A stretch of DNA of 64,000 nt. It comes from Oceanirhabdus seepicola (GTDB taxonomy: Bacteria > Bacillota > Clostridia > Clostridiales > Clostridiaceae). Numbering within the stretch: the first letter of the stretch is position 1; each line of letters begins with the position of its first letter. The notes beneath the pieces are model-generated. The model made no database searches, was not told the origin of the DNA, and saw only the letters and a program-made list of their open reading frames with translations. Location: contig NZ_JAGSOJ010000002.1 in NCBI RefSeq assembly GCF_023684385.1, forward strand, positions 1-64,000, in the 5' to 3' direction. Position numbers and translations under genes: made by a program. Below, in pieces: positions 1 through 6,776 of the stretch.

Positions 1-5
1 AATTT

Positions 6-82
6 GGACCATTAGCTCAGCTGGTTAGAGCAACCGGCTCATAACCGGTAGGTCCGGGGTTCGAGTCCCTGATGGTCCACCA
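6..82 (+). tRNA. tRNA-Met (CAT), probably elongator
   Basis: A complete cloverleaf is visible. The 7-bp acceptor pairs GGACCAT with ATGGTCC and is followed by A and an encoded CCA. The anticodon stem ACCGG/CCGGT holds loop CTCATAA, with anticodon CAT at 40-42. A CAT anticodon can also belong to initiator tRNA or to lysidine-modified tRNA-Ile. The fully paired first base pair (G-C) argues against an initiator, and the arm resembles clostridial elongator tRNA-Met. Confidence 0.93.
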
Positions 83-117
83 TTACAGCCTTATTTCTTT
101 AAGGCTGTAACTCTTTT
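83..117 (+). terminator. Hairpin directly after tRNA-Met
   Basis: An 11-bp perfect stem (83-93 with 100-110) and a 6-base loop are followed by ctctttt. It looks like an intrinsic terminator, but tRNA-Ala starts only 13 bases later with no room for its own promoter. It may instead be a partial terminator or a processing hairpin. Confidence 0.6.
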
Positions 118-129
118 AAATAAATACTT

Positions 130-205
130 GGGGGTATAGCTCAGTTGGGAGAGCACCTGCCTTGCACGCAGGGGGTCAGGGGTTCGAATCCCCTTACCTC
201 CACCA
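130..205 (+). tRNA. tRNA-Ala (TGC)
   Basis: The cloverleaf has acceptor GGGGGTA pairing with TACCTCC (one G-T pair), D-arm, anticodon stem CCTGC/GCAGG, loop CTTGCAC with anticodon TGC, a standard TTCGAAT T-loop and an encoded CCA at 203-205. It lies 47 bases after tRNA-Met and is probably read from the same upstream promoter, which is outside the window. The pair could be the end of an rRNA or tRNA cluster; this is inference. Confidence 0.95.
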
Positions 206-233
206 AAACAGTCTTTTATAAGGCTGTTTTTTT
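206..233 (+). terminator. Intrinsic terminator after tRNA-Ala
   Basis: A 10-bp stem (206-215 with 220-229, one G-T pair) runs into a T7 tract. Its right arm shares AAGGCTGT with the hairpin that follows tRNA-Met, so the two hairpins look related. Confidence 0.85.
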
Positions 234-634
234 ATTTCAATTCACTTACATATCATTTCAAACATATGGTAATCCACAAGTCAATAATGAAAAAAAGATT
301 ATTCCCATAATAAAAGTATTTAATCAATCTTAAATTAATGAGTTTCTGAGAAGTTTTTCATAAAGTTATTCAGTATTATGTTGAAAAGTTCAATCATATT
401 GTTGATAAGTTTTAGCGATTGTGGAAAAAGTCACTTGGTACAGAAAAAAAACCTTATATTTTCTAAATTTATGAATAAACCTTATATTATAGATAATAAT
501 ATTAATATTGTAATTAAATATAAGTTATAGCATTAAATTCTTTGAGTATTTAAAAAATTCTGAAAATTTAGAGGATTTTTTAATGTGATATAGAATAAGT
601 TATTTAAGGCTAAGTATACAGGGGGTATTCGCGT
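234..634. other. 400-base AT-rich intergenic region
   Basis: No credible gene is seen. Three DnaA-box-like 9-mers lie at 379-387, 400-408 and 420-428, spaced 21 and 20 bases apart. An 11-base direct repeat AACCTTATATT occurs at 450-460 and 478-488. The stretch 450-540 is almost pure A/T. No promoter for the next gene could be assigned with confidence. Confidence 0.6.
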
Positions 635-2719
635 ATGAAAGTATATAAAACTAGTAACTTGAGAAACGTTGGAATAATAGGTCATGGTGGTAGTGGAAAG
701 ACTACATTGACAGAAGCTCTTTTATATTATACTAAGGCAATAGACAGAATGGGGTACGTAGAAGAGGGAAATACATTAAGTGACTTTGATCCTGAAGAAA
801 AAAGAAGAGGTAACTCTATTTCAACTTCAGTGGCATTGTGTGAGTGGGATGATGTAAAAATAAATCTTGTAGATATCCCAGGATATTTTGATTTCGTAGG
901 AGAGATGGTACAAGGATTGAAGGCTGTTGATTTGGCGATGATTACCGTTTGTGGTAAATCAGGAATTGAAGTAGGAACAGAGAAAGCATGGAAGTATTCT
1001 GTTAATCATGGGTTACCAAGAGCATTCTTTATAAACAAATTAGATAGAGAAAACAGTAATTTTGAAAAAGTGTTACTTCAATTAAAATCAAAATTTGGTA
1101 TTTCGGTTGTACCAATACAATACCCTATTGGTAGTGAAGAAAATTTTAGAGGAATAGTTAATGTTATATCAAGAAACGCAAGAATATATAATCCTAAAAC
1201 ACATGAAATGGAAGTAACAGATGTTCCAGAAGACCTTATGGATAAAGTCGATGAGTGTAAGAGAATGATAATGGAAGCTGTTGCAGAGACTGATGAAGTA
1301 TTATTAGATAAGTATTTTGATGAAGGTGAACTTAGTGATGAAGAAATTTATAATGGGTTGATAAATGGAGCATCAAAAGGAGAAATAGTACCAGTAATGT
1401 GTGGTTCAGCTTCAAAATGTATTGGAATTAATACTTTATTAGAAGATATAGTAGAGTGTTTTCCAACACCAAAAGATACAAATCTTTATAGAGCTAAGAA
1501 TACTGAAACTGGTGAATATCTTGAGATGAAAATTGATCACGAACAACCTTTTTCTGCGGTTGTATTCAAAACAATAGCGGATCCATTTGTAGGTAAATTG
1601 TCAATGTTCAGAGTTATTACTGGAGAAGCTACAGCTGACACAGTAGTATATAATCCTAATAAAGATAAGGAAGAAAAATTGGGGACCTTATATTTCATAA
1701 AGGGAAAAGAGCAATATAATACTAAGAGAGTGTATTCTGGTGATATTGGAGCTGTTGCAAAATTACAATATACTAATACAGGTGACACTTTGTGTGAAAA
1801 AGGTTCTTTTGTTCAATATAGGGAGATGGACTTCCCCAAACCAGTATATGAAAAAGCGGCAGTTCCTAAAGGAAAGGGCGATGAAGATAAAATTGCAGGA
1901 GGTCTTCATAAGTTAATGGAAGAAGATCCGACTTTAATTGTAGATAGAAATTCTGAAAATTCACAAGCAATAATACATGGATTAGGTGTTACACATCTAG
2001 ATGTTATTGCAAGCAAACTGAAGAATAAATTTGGAGTGGATATTGAATTAAAAACTCCTAGAATTGCATATAGAGAAACAATCAAAAAGAGTGTGGACGT
2101 TCAAGGAAAGTATAAAAAACAATCTGGTGGGCATGGCCAATATGGAGATGTTAAAATTTTGTTTGAACCTAGAATTGATGGGGAAGATGAATTGTTATTT
2201 AAAGAAAAGGTTGTTGGTGGGGTTGTTCCAAGAGGATATATACCTGCTGTTGAAAAAGGATTGAAGGACTGTATTAAGAAAGGGGTTCTTGCTGGATATC
2301 CTGTAATTAGATTAAAAGCAACTTTACACGATGGTTCTTATCATCCTGTTGATTCTTCAGAAATGGCATTTAAGATGGCGGCATCCATGGCATACAAGAA
2401 AGGAATTAAAGAAGCACAACCAATTATATTAGAGCCTATAATGCATGTTGAGATTAGTGCACCTGATGATTATACAGGAGATATTATCTCAGATTTAAAC
2501 AGAAAAAGAGGAAGAATATTAGGTATGGAACCACTTGATGGAGTACAGAAAATTATTGGTGAGGTTCCTCGTTCAGAAATGTTTGAATATGCTACAGAGT
2601 TAAGATCTATGACTGGTGCTAGAGGTAATTTTGAAATGAATTTCGGGAGATATGAAGAAGTTCCTAGAGAAGAAGTTGATAAAATAATAGCTGCGGCTAG
2701 TAATGAAGATGGTAAATAA
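635..2719 (+). CDS. Elongation factor G-like GTPase (EF-G paralogue)
   Basis: The 694-residue protein has the full EF-G plan: G domain, domain II, and domains III-V ending in an EF-G C domain. G1 is GHGGSGKT (16-23), unlike the AHIDAGKT form of the canonical fusA product at 40746. Switch I reads RGNSIS (58-63) rather than RGITIT. G3 is DIPGY (80-84), with Tyr where canonical EF-G has the catalytic His. G4 is NKLD (134-137). It therefore belongs to the EF-G2/EF-G-like group, whose role in translation is unclear; ribosome binding is likely. It is monocistronic, with RBS GGGGG about 8 bases before ATG and a strong terminator after it. Confidence 0.93.
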   Translation: MKVYKTSNLRNVGIIGHGGSGKTTLTEALLYYTKAIDRMGYVEEGNTLSDFDPEEKRRGNSISTSVALCEWDDVKINLVDIPGYFDFVGEMVQGLKAVDLAMITVCGKSGIEVGTEKAWKYSVNHGLPRAFFINKLDRENSNFEKVLLQLKSKFGISVVPIQYPIGSEENFRGIVNVISRNARIYNPKTHEMEVTDVPEDLMDKVDECKRMIMEAVAETDEVLLDKYFDEGELSDEEIYNGLINGASKGEIVPVMCGSASKCIGINTLLEDIVECFPTPKDTNLYRAKNTETGEYLEMKIDHEQPFSAVVFKTIADPFVGKLSMFRVITGEATADTVVYNPNKDKEEKLGTLYFIKGKEQYNTKRVYSGDIGAVAKLQYTNTGDTLCEKGSFVQYREMDFPKPVYEKAAVPKGKGDEDKIAGGLHKLMEEDPTLIVDRNSENSQAIIHGLGVTHLDVIASKLKNKFGVDIELKTPRIAYRETIKKSVDVQGKYKKQSGGHGQYGDVKILFEPRIDGEDELLFKEKVVGGVVPRGYIPAVEKGLKDCIKKGVLAGYPVIRLKATLHDGSYHPVDSSEMAFKMAASMAYKKGIKEAQPIILEPIMHVEISAPDDYTGDIISDLNRKRGRILGMEPLDGVQKIIGEVPRSEMFEYATELRSMTGARGNFEMNFGRYEEVPREEVDKIIAAASNEDGK

Positions 2720-2733
2720 TTAATTATTTATTT

Positions 2734-2768
2734 AATCGGTAGTATCATATATGATACTACCGATTTTT
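2734..2768 (+). terminator. Terminator after the EF-G paralogue
   Basis: A perfect 15-bp stem (2734-2748 with 2751-2765) is closed by a 2-base centre and followed by TTTTT. It rules out an ATG at 2751 as a start for the next gene. Confidence 0.9.
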
Positions 2769-2852
2769 GGTATATACCTTTTTAGAATAGTTTGTTTATA
2801 TTTTACATATGATATTTATAAGAAGATTATAGCACGTGAAAGGACGACTAAG

Positions 2853-3086
2853 ATGCCTAATTATGAATTGTATATAAATGATAAGATATCTTTGGGGGAT
2901 TACTCTGTAATACAGGATTATGTGTGCATTCTAGATTATCAGGATAGTATTACTGTGAATATTGAAAATAATCCAAAAAAAGAAGTGGATATAATATGTA
3001 ATATACTAAAGAATGAACAGTTTAATATCATAAACGAAGGAGAAGAGAAAGATGGGAGATACTCAATCAAAGCAAAGAAAGAATAG
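2853..3086 (+). CDS. Small uncharacterised protein, 77 aa
   Basis: I do not recognise this protein. ATG 2853 is chosen because AAAGGA ends 8 bases upstream, while the longer frame would begin inside the preceding terminator. It starts MPNYELYIND, is soluble and of mixed charge, and has no signal peptide, membrane helix or cysteine motif beyond two scattered Cys. The C-terminal half alternates charged and hydrophobic residues, as in a small alpha/beta fold. Its end overlaps the next gene by 35 bases in another frame, so the two are likely co-transcribed and translationally coupled. Its reality rests on the RBS, the overlap and ordinary codon use. Confidence 0.65.
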   Translation: MPNYELYINDKISLGDYSVIQDYVCILDYQDSITVNIENNPKKEVDIICNILKNEQFNIINEGEEKDGRYSIKAKKE

Positions 3087-3294
3087 AAAGAAAAAAAATC
3101 CAGATTATTTTGAGTTGAAATTATTATCTCAATCATATGGTTCAGATGGTATGGTAGTAAGAAATATAGGAGAAAATATGGATAATTATATTGATTCGCC
3201 ACCAGATTTTCAAGCATGGATAACACCTACCGTAGATGTGGAATTTCAATTGAGAAGAAATAATGAGATTAATGAGGAAAAATTATTAGAATAG
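3052..3294 (+). CDS. Small uncharacterised basic-N-terminus protein, 80 aa
   Basis: ATG 3052 follows GAAGGAG with a 9-base gap. Residues 6-16 are a Lys/Arg-rich stretch (KQRKNRKKK), followed by a soluble region with a Pro/Trp segment around PPDFQAW. I do not recognise the family; a basic tail of this kind is compatible with RNA or ribosome contact, but that is a guess. The gene overlaps the preceding small gene by 35 bases and ends just before a terminator, so the two make a compact unit downstream of the EF-G paralogue. Confidence 0.65.
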   Translation: MGDTQSKQRKNRKKKNPDYFELKLLSQSYGSDGMVVRNIGENMDNYIDSPPDFQAWITPTVDVEFQLRRNNEINEEKLLE

Positions 3295-3308
3295 TAATAA
3301 CATAGTAG

Positions 3309-3346
3309 ATACCTAAAGTGATAATATTCATTTTAGGTATTTTTTA
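3309..3346 (+). terminator. Terminator after the small-gene pair
   Basis: A 9-bp stem ATACCTAAA/TTTAGGTAT has a 14-base loop and is followed by a T-rich run. Confidence 0.75.
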
Positions 3347-3437
3347 TCATTTAGAAAATTACGCGGAGTGTACCTTTTTATCGTTATAAATATGGATTAT
3401 CTACGATTTGGGATAAGATGCATTTGAACTGAGAGTA

Positions 3438-3446
3438 TGCTAAAAT
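3438..3446 (+). promoter_or_regulatory. Possible extended -10 promoter for the phosphatase gene
   Basis: TGCTAAAAT matches an extended -10 (TGnTAtaaT-like), but no clear -35 is seen. It lies about 45 bases before the start codon. Confidence 0.35.
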
Positions 3447-3491
3447 TAATATTAGATGTTTAAAAGTGTTATATGCGTAGGAGGAGATCAG

Positions 3492-4127
3492 ATGGGTAAA
3501 ATATATTTAACCAGACATGGGGAAACTATATGGAATACTGAAGGGCGATTACAAGGATGGAATGACTCATCTTTGACGGAGAATGGAGTTAGACAAGCTG
3601 AATGGTTATATGAAAGATTAAAGGAAGAAAAGATAGACTATATATACTCAAGCACTTCAGGGAGAGCTTATGAAACTGCTAAGATACTTAATAAAGATTG
3701 GGGATTAGAGATAAAGACCAGTAATGATTTAAGAGAAATTGGACTTGGTGAATGGCAAGGATTGAATCAGCAAGAGTTAAGAGAAAAATATGGAGAAATG
3801 GTTGATATATATTGGACAACTCCTAGTAAGTATATAAATAATTCAGGTGAAACATTTCAAGATGTTATTAATAGAACTGAGAAATTCTTAAGTAATATTA
3901 TAAAAGAACATATAGATGACAATATCCTAGTTGTAACTCATACAGTTGCATTAAAGGGAATGTTACTTAAACTTGAAGGAAAAGACTTAGATGATATTTG
4001 GGGTGAACCTTTTATAAAACAAACGAGTTTAACTATAATTGATCACGACGGAACGAATATGAATATAGAGGTTCATGCTGATGCTTCTCACCATAAAGAG
4101 GAATATATAAAGAATCCTCATTATTAA
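3492..4127 (+). CDS. Histidine phosphatase family protein (phosphoglycerate mutase-like)
   Basis: The 211-residue protein is a branch-1 histidine phosphatase. The phosphohistidine motif is RHG (His9 the nucleophile), followed by Arg58 in SSTSGRAYETA, acid/base Glu82 and the second His150 in VVTHTVA. ATG 3492 is preferred over an upstream in-frame codon because AGGAGGAG lies about 6 bases before it. Relatives include GpmB/PhoE-type phosphatases and CobC alpha-ribazole phosphatase. Without a cobalamin neighbour the substrate cannot be told, and a true glycolytic mutase is unlikely. It is a single-gene unit convergent with the two-component system. Confidence 0.85.
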   Translation: MGKIYLTRHGETIWNTEGRLQGWNDSSLTENGVRQAEWLYERLKEEKIDYIYSSTSGRAYETAKILNKDWGLEIKTSNDLREIGLGEWQGLNQQELREKYGEMVDIYWTTPSKYINNSGETFQDVINRTEKFLSNIIKEHIDDNILVVTHTVALKGMLLKLEGKDLDDIWGEPFIKQTSLTIIDHDGTNMNIEVHADASHHKEEYIKNPHY

Positions 4128-4192
4128 CATATGAATAAACTACTTCGTAAGTTTATTCATAAAAGAAGAAAAAAGTACAAAGAACAAATAGT

Positions 4193-4221
4193 AAAGCCTT
4201 TCAGTAAAACTGAAAGGCTTT
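4193..4221. terminator. Bidirectional terminator between convergent genes
   Basis: A 12-bp perfect stem (4193-4204 with 4210-4221) with a 5-base loop lies between the phosphatase gene and the kinase gene. Both arms end in AAA/TTT, giving short U-runs in both directions. A second hairpin (4131-4160) without a U-run lies beside it. Confidence 0.7.
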
Positions 4222-4248
4222 AAATAACCTAATTTATTTTTTTCTTTT

Positions 4249-5760
4249 TTAATTCTTCTTTGAATACACTGGTAAGGTGAAATGGAATTTCAAACCATTA
4301 GGGGTATTCACTACGCCATAAATACTTTTGTGTAAATCAAGGATTCTTTTAGTTATAGAGAGGCCAAGACCACTACCACCAGAGGCTTTATTTCTAGATT
4401 TATCAACTCTATAAAATTTATTCCATATATTATTTAAGTCATTTTCATTTAATTGAACACCTTGATTTTCTACAGATATAATAAAATTGTCATCATTAAG
4501 AATCTTTAAAGACACTATTATCTTGTCACCTACTTTGGTATATCTTTTGGCATTAGTAAGAAAATTATTAAGGACTTCTTCTATCCTCTTTGGATCGAAT
4601 ATTGAGTAAGGTGACGTATCTATATCAATATTTGTAATAAAGTTATGGTTTTGCATCATTAATGAATATTTTTTAGTTATAACCCTTAGAAATTGTGATA
4701 AATTCACTTTTTTTTCCCTAATACTATAAGGATCATTCTCTAGTTTAGCAAGATTAAGCATATCAATAACAAGGCAATTTAGGTTGTTTGTTTCTTCTAT
4801 AATAACATCAGTATAGAAACTAATATCATCTTTATCAACAATACCATCCTTTAATGCTTCTGCATATCCTTGGACAAGGCTTATAGGAGTTTTCAGTTCA
4901 TGAGAAATATCTCCGATAAATTCTCTCCTCATTTTCTCCAGCTTACGTTCCTTCTCAATATCATCTATGAGCTGCTCATTAGCTTTATGTAAGTCAGTTA
5001 ATGTAGTATCAAGTTTCTTTGACATAAAGTTAAGAGAATTACCCAAACTACCAAGTTCATCATTGGTAGTAACATTACATTTAACATTGAATTCTAAATT
5101 AGACATTTTTTTTGCAGTTTTATTAAGGGCAATAAGTGGTTTGGTCAACATACGTGATAATATAATAGATACTATAACTAAAATTATCAATGCAGCTACA
5201 ATGAAGTACAGGTAATATTGTGTAAGAATACTATTTGCTTCATCAACAGGTTGTAAAGTGGATACAACAAAGAGTATTGATGGGTTATAGGTTTCTAGTG
5301 GAGAAACTATAACTGAATAATAATTCTTTGATATTGGATCCATAAACTGATATGTTAAGGTTTCTTTTGAAAGAAGAACTTTATAATAATTATCCGAATT
5401 CAACCAATGTGCAATTGCTTTGTTAATAGTATCATATTCTTTAAGTATATTATTATCATCATAGGGGGTAACAGAAAACTTTATTGCTCCATTACTGTTT
5501 AAAATTGCAACCTTGGCATTATTCTTTTCTTCAAATTCATAAATATAGGACTTAAATGAGTTAACTGTCAAATTATAATTATCGATTGTATATTTTAAAC
5601 CTAATGTGTTAGATTTGAGAGTCTTACTCTTTTTGTTTATATAAAAATCATTAAAAAATAGATATTGAGATATTATTAGAAGAAGAATTAATAAAAATAT
5701 AGGTATTATTGTAAAGAGAAAAACCTTGATAGTAATACTACTTCTTATTTTTTTACCCAT
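4249..5760 (-). CDS. Membrane sensor histidine kinase
   Basis: The 503-residue kinase has TM1 (about 11-32), an extracytoplasmic domain of about 150 residues, TM2 (about 183-202), HAMP (203-255), HisKA with His287 in SHELKTP, and HATPase_c with N-box NNFLTNAKRY (398-407) and G2 box GGSGLGLSI (461-469). The G1 box reads ENQGV (431-435), lacking the usual Asp and second Gly. The start lies 3 bases after the regulator stop, with GGAGATG inside that gene as RBS, so the two are coupled. The signal is unknown. The divergent aminopeptidase and exporter suggest, but do not prove, an envelope or peptide cue. Confidence 0.92.
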   Translation of the reverse strand: MGKKIRSSITIKVFLFTIIPIFLLILLLIISQYLFFNDFYINKKSKTLKSNTLGLKYTIDNYNLTVNSFKSYIYEFEEKNNAKVAILNSNGAIKFSVTPYDDNNILKEYDTINKAIAHWLNSDNYYKVLLSKETLTYQFMDPISKNYYSVIVSPLETYNPSILFVVSTLQPVDEANSILTQYYLYFIVAALIILVIVSIILSRMLTKPLIALNKTAKKMSNLEFNVKCNVTTNDELGSLGNSLNFMSKKLDTTLTDLHKANEQLIDDIEKERKLEKMRREFIGDISHELKTPISLVQGYAEALKDGIVDKDDISFYTDVIIEETNNLNCLVIDMLNLAKLENDPYSIREKKVNLSQFLRVITKKYSLMMQNHNFITNIDIDTSPYSIFDPKRIEEVLNNFLTNAKRYTKVGDKIIVSLKILNDDNFIISVENQGVQLNENDLNNIWNKFYRVDKSRNKASGGSGLGLSITKRILDLHKSIYGVVNTPNGLKFHFTLPVYSKKN

Positions 5761-5763
5761 TAT

Positions 5764-6453
5764 TTATTCATCTCCAATCTTAAGCATATATCCTTTTCCT
5801 CTTACTGTTTTTACTATGTATGACATAACATCAAGTTTTTCTCTTAAGCGTTTAATATGCGTATCTACTGTTCTTGAATCTCCAAAATAATCATAACCCC
5901 ATACATTATTCAATAGGGAATCTCTTGATAAAACCATATTGGGGTTATTGCTCATATACTCTAAAAGATCATATTCTTTTGGTGATAATTGAAGAGATGT
6001 GTTTCCAATATGCGCAGATTTTTCTTGGATATTAACTTTCAAATCAGCAATAGTAATTATTTTATTATTAGATGGTTGTATAGTGATAGAGGATCGCTTA
6101 AGAAGAGCTTTAACTCTGGCTACAAGAACTTTAGGACTAAAAGGTTTAGTTACGTATTCATCTGCTCCAAGTTCAAAGCCAAGAAGTTTATCTTCTTCTT
6201 CTCCTTTTGCGGTTAACATTATTATAGGAACAGTAGATATTTCGCGTATTTCTTCACATACAGTATATCCATCAAGTTCCGGAATCATAATATCAAGTAT
6301 TATAATATCGATATCAGGATTATTCTTAAATTCTTTTATGGCAGTTGGACCATCACCAGCTTCTATTATTATATAATTTTCCTTTTTGAAATAATCTTTA
6401 ATTAATTTTCTCATTTTGAATTCATCTTCCACAATCAATATGGTAGTAGACAT
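5764..6453 (-). CDS. OmpR/PhoB-family response regulator
   Basis: The 229-residue protein has an N-terminal receiver domain with acidic pair E9-D10, phosphoacceptor Asp54 in ILDIMIP, Thr81 and Lys103. A winged-helix Trans_reg_C domain follows (about 133-226), ending RGKGYML. ATG at 6451-6453 is used: GAGGTG lies about 9 bases upstream, whereas an in-frame GTG at 6462 would overlap that site. It is first in an operon with the sensor kinase. An apparent leader of about 170 bases precedes it. Its targets may include the divergent genes at 6777 and 8099, which is inference. Confidence 0.93.
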   Translation of the reverse strand: MSTTILIVEDEFKMRKLIKDYFKKENYIIIEAGDGPTAIKEFKNNPDIDIIILDIMIPELDGYTVCEEIREISTVPIIMLTAKGEEEDKLLGFELGADEYVTKPFSPKVLVARVKALLKRSSITIQPSNNKIITIADLKVNIQEKSAHIGNTSLQLSPKEYDLLEYMSNNPNMVLSRDSLLNNVWGYDYFGDSRTVDTHIKRLREKLDVMSYIVKTVRGKGYMLKIGDE

Positions 6454-6633
6454 AATATACACCTCGCTTATTCTTTAGGCACATTCAAATAAATCAAAAG
6501 TCAGTATGTTAGGGTATTTTGTGGAATAATTTTCATCCTTGGAACTCACTTCTAGAACAACTATCAGCCCCAATATACCTAAGCTGCAAAATATCCGTCG
6601 AATCTTTGCCGTTTATTTATTTTCATATTCTTT

Positions 6634-6642
6634 ATTCTATCA
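6634..6642 (-). promoter_or_regulatory. Candidate extended -10 for the two-component operon
   Basis: On the minus strand TGATAGAAT resembles an extended -10. No good -35 is seen. If used, it gives a leader of about 170 bases. Confidence 0.4.
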
Positions 6643-6726
6643 TATAAATGTTTCAGTATTGCGAACAAAAGCAGAGGAAAATATATTTCGAAACTCAAAA
6701 CTTATGTTTCTGGATAGATTTATATA

Positions 6727-6735
6727 TGTTATAAT
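6727..6735 (+). promoter_or_regulatory. Extended -10 promoter for the aminopeptidase gene
   Basis: TGTTATAAT is an exact extended -10 (TGnTATAAT), 42 bases before the ATG. The -35 position is poor, as is usual for this class. Confidence 0.65.
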
Positions 6736-6776
6736 TATATAAAAATGAAGATATAAACCTATTGGGAGGAATAAAC

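Larger units (their letters stand above)
6454..6776. other. Divergent control region with a possible structured leader
   Basis: No convincing gene is seen; a 67-codon frame at 6539-6742 lacks an RBS. On the minus strand a potential leader (about 6627 to 6454) can form a 10-base long-range pairing with one mismatch (6587-6596 with 6512-6521). This encloses a 6-bp hairpin (6581-6586 with 6565-6570) and the palindrome TTCTAGAA (6550-6557). It matches no riboswitch class that I recognise. Confidence 0.45.

Noticed and set aside
145..333. 62-codon frame running through tRNA-Ala
   Set aside because: It begins inside the tRNA, has no RBS and crosses the tRNA terminator.
2751..2852. Upstream in-frame extension of the 77-residue gene
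   Set aside because: The ATG lies inside the terminator stem of the EF-G paralogue and has no RBS; ATG 2853 has AAAGGA.
6454..6642. Known riboswitch (c-di-GMP, THF, cobalamin or purine type) before the response regulator
   Set aside because: A fragment resembling ACGGCAAAG was compared by eye with these consensus cores and did not match the remaining conserved positions.
6539..6742. 67-codon plus-strand frame in the divergent control region
   Set aside because: No RBS is present and the frame overlaps the promoter of the aminopeptidase gene.
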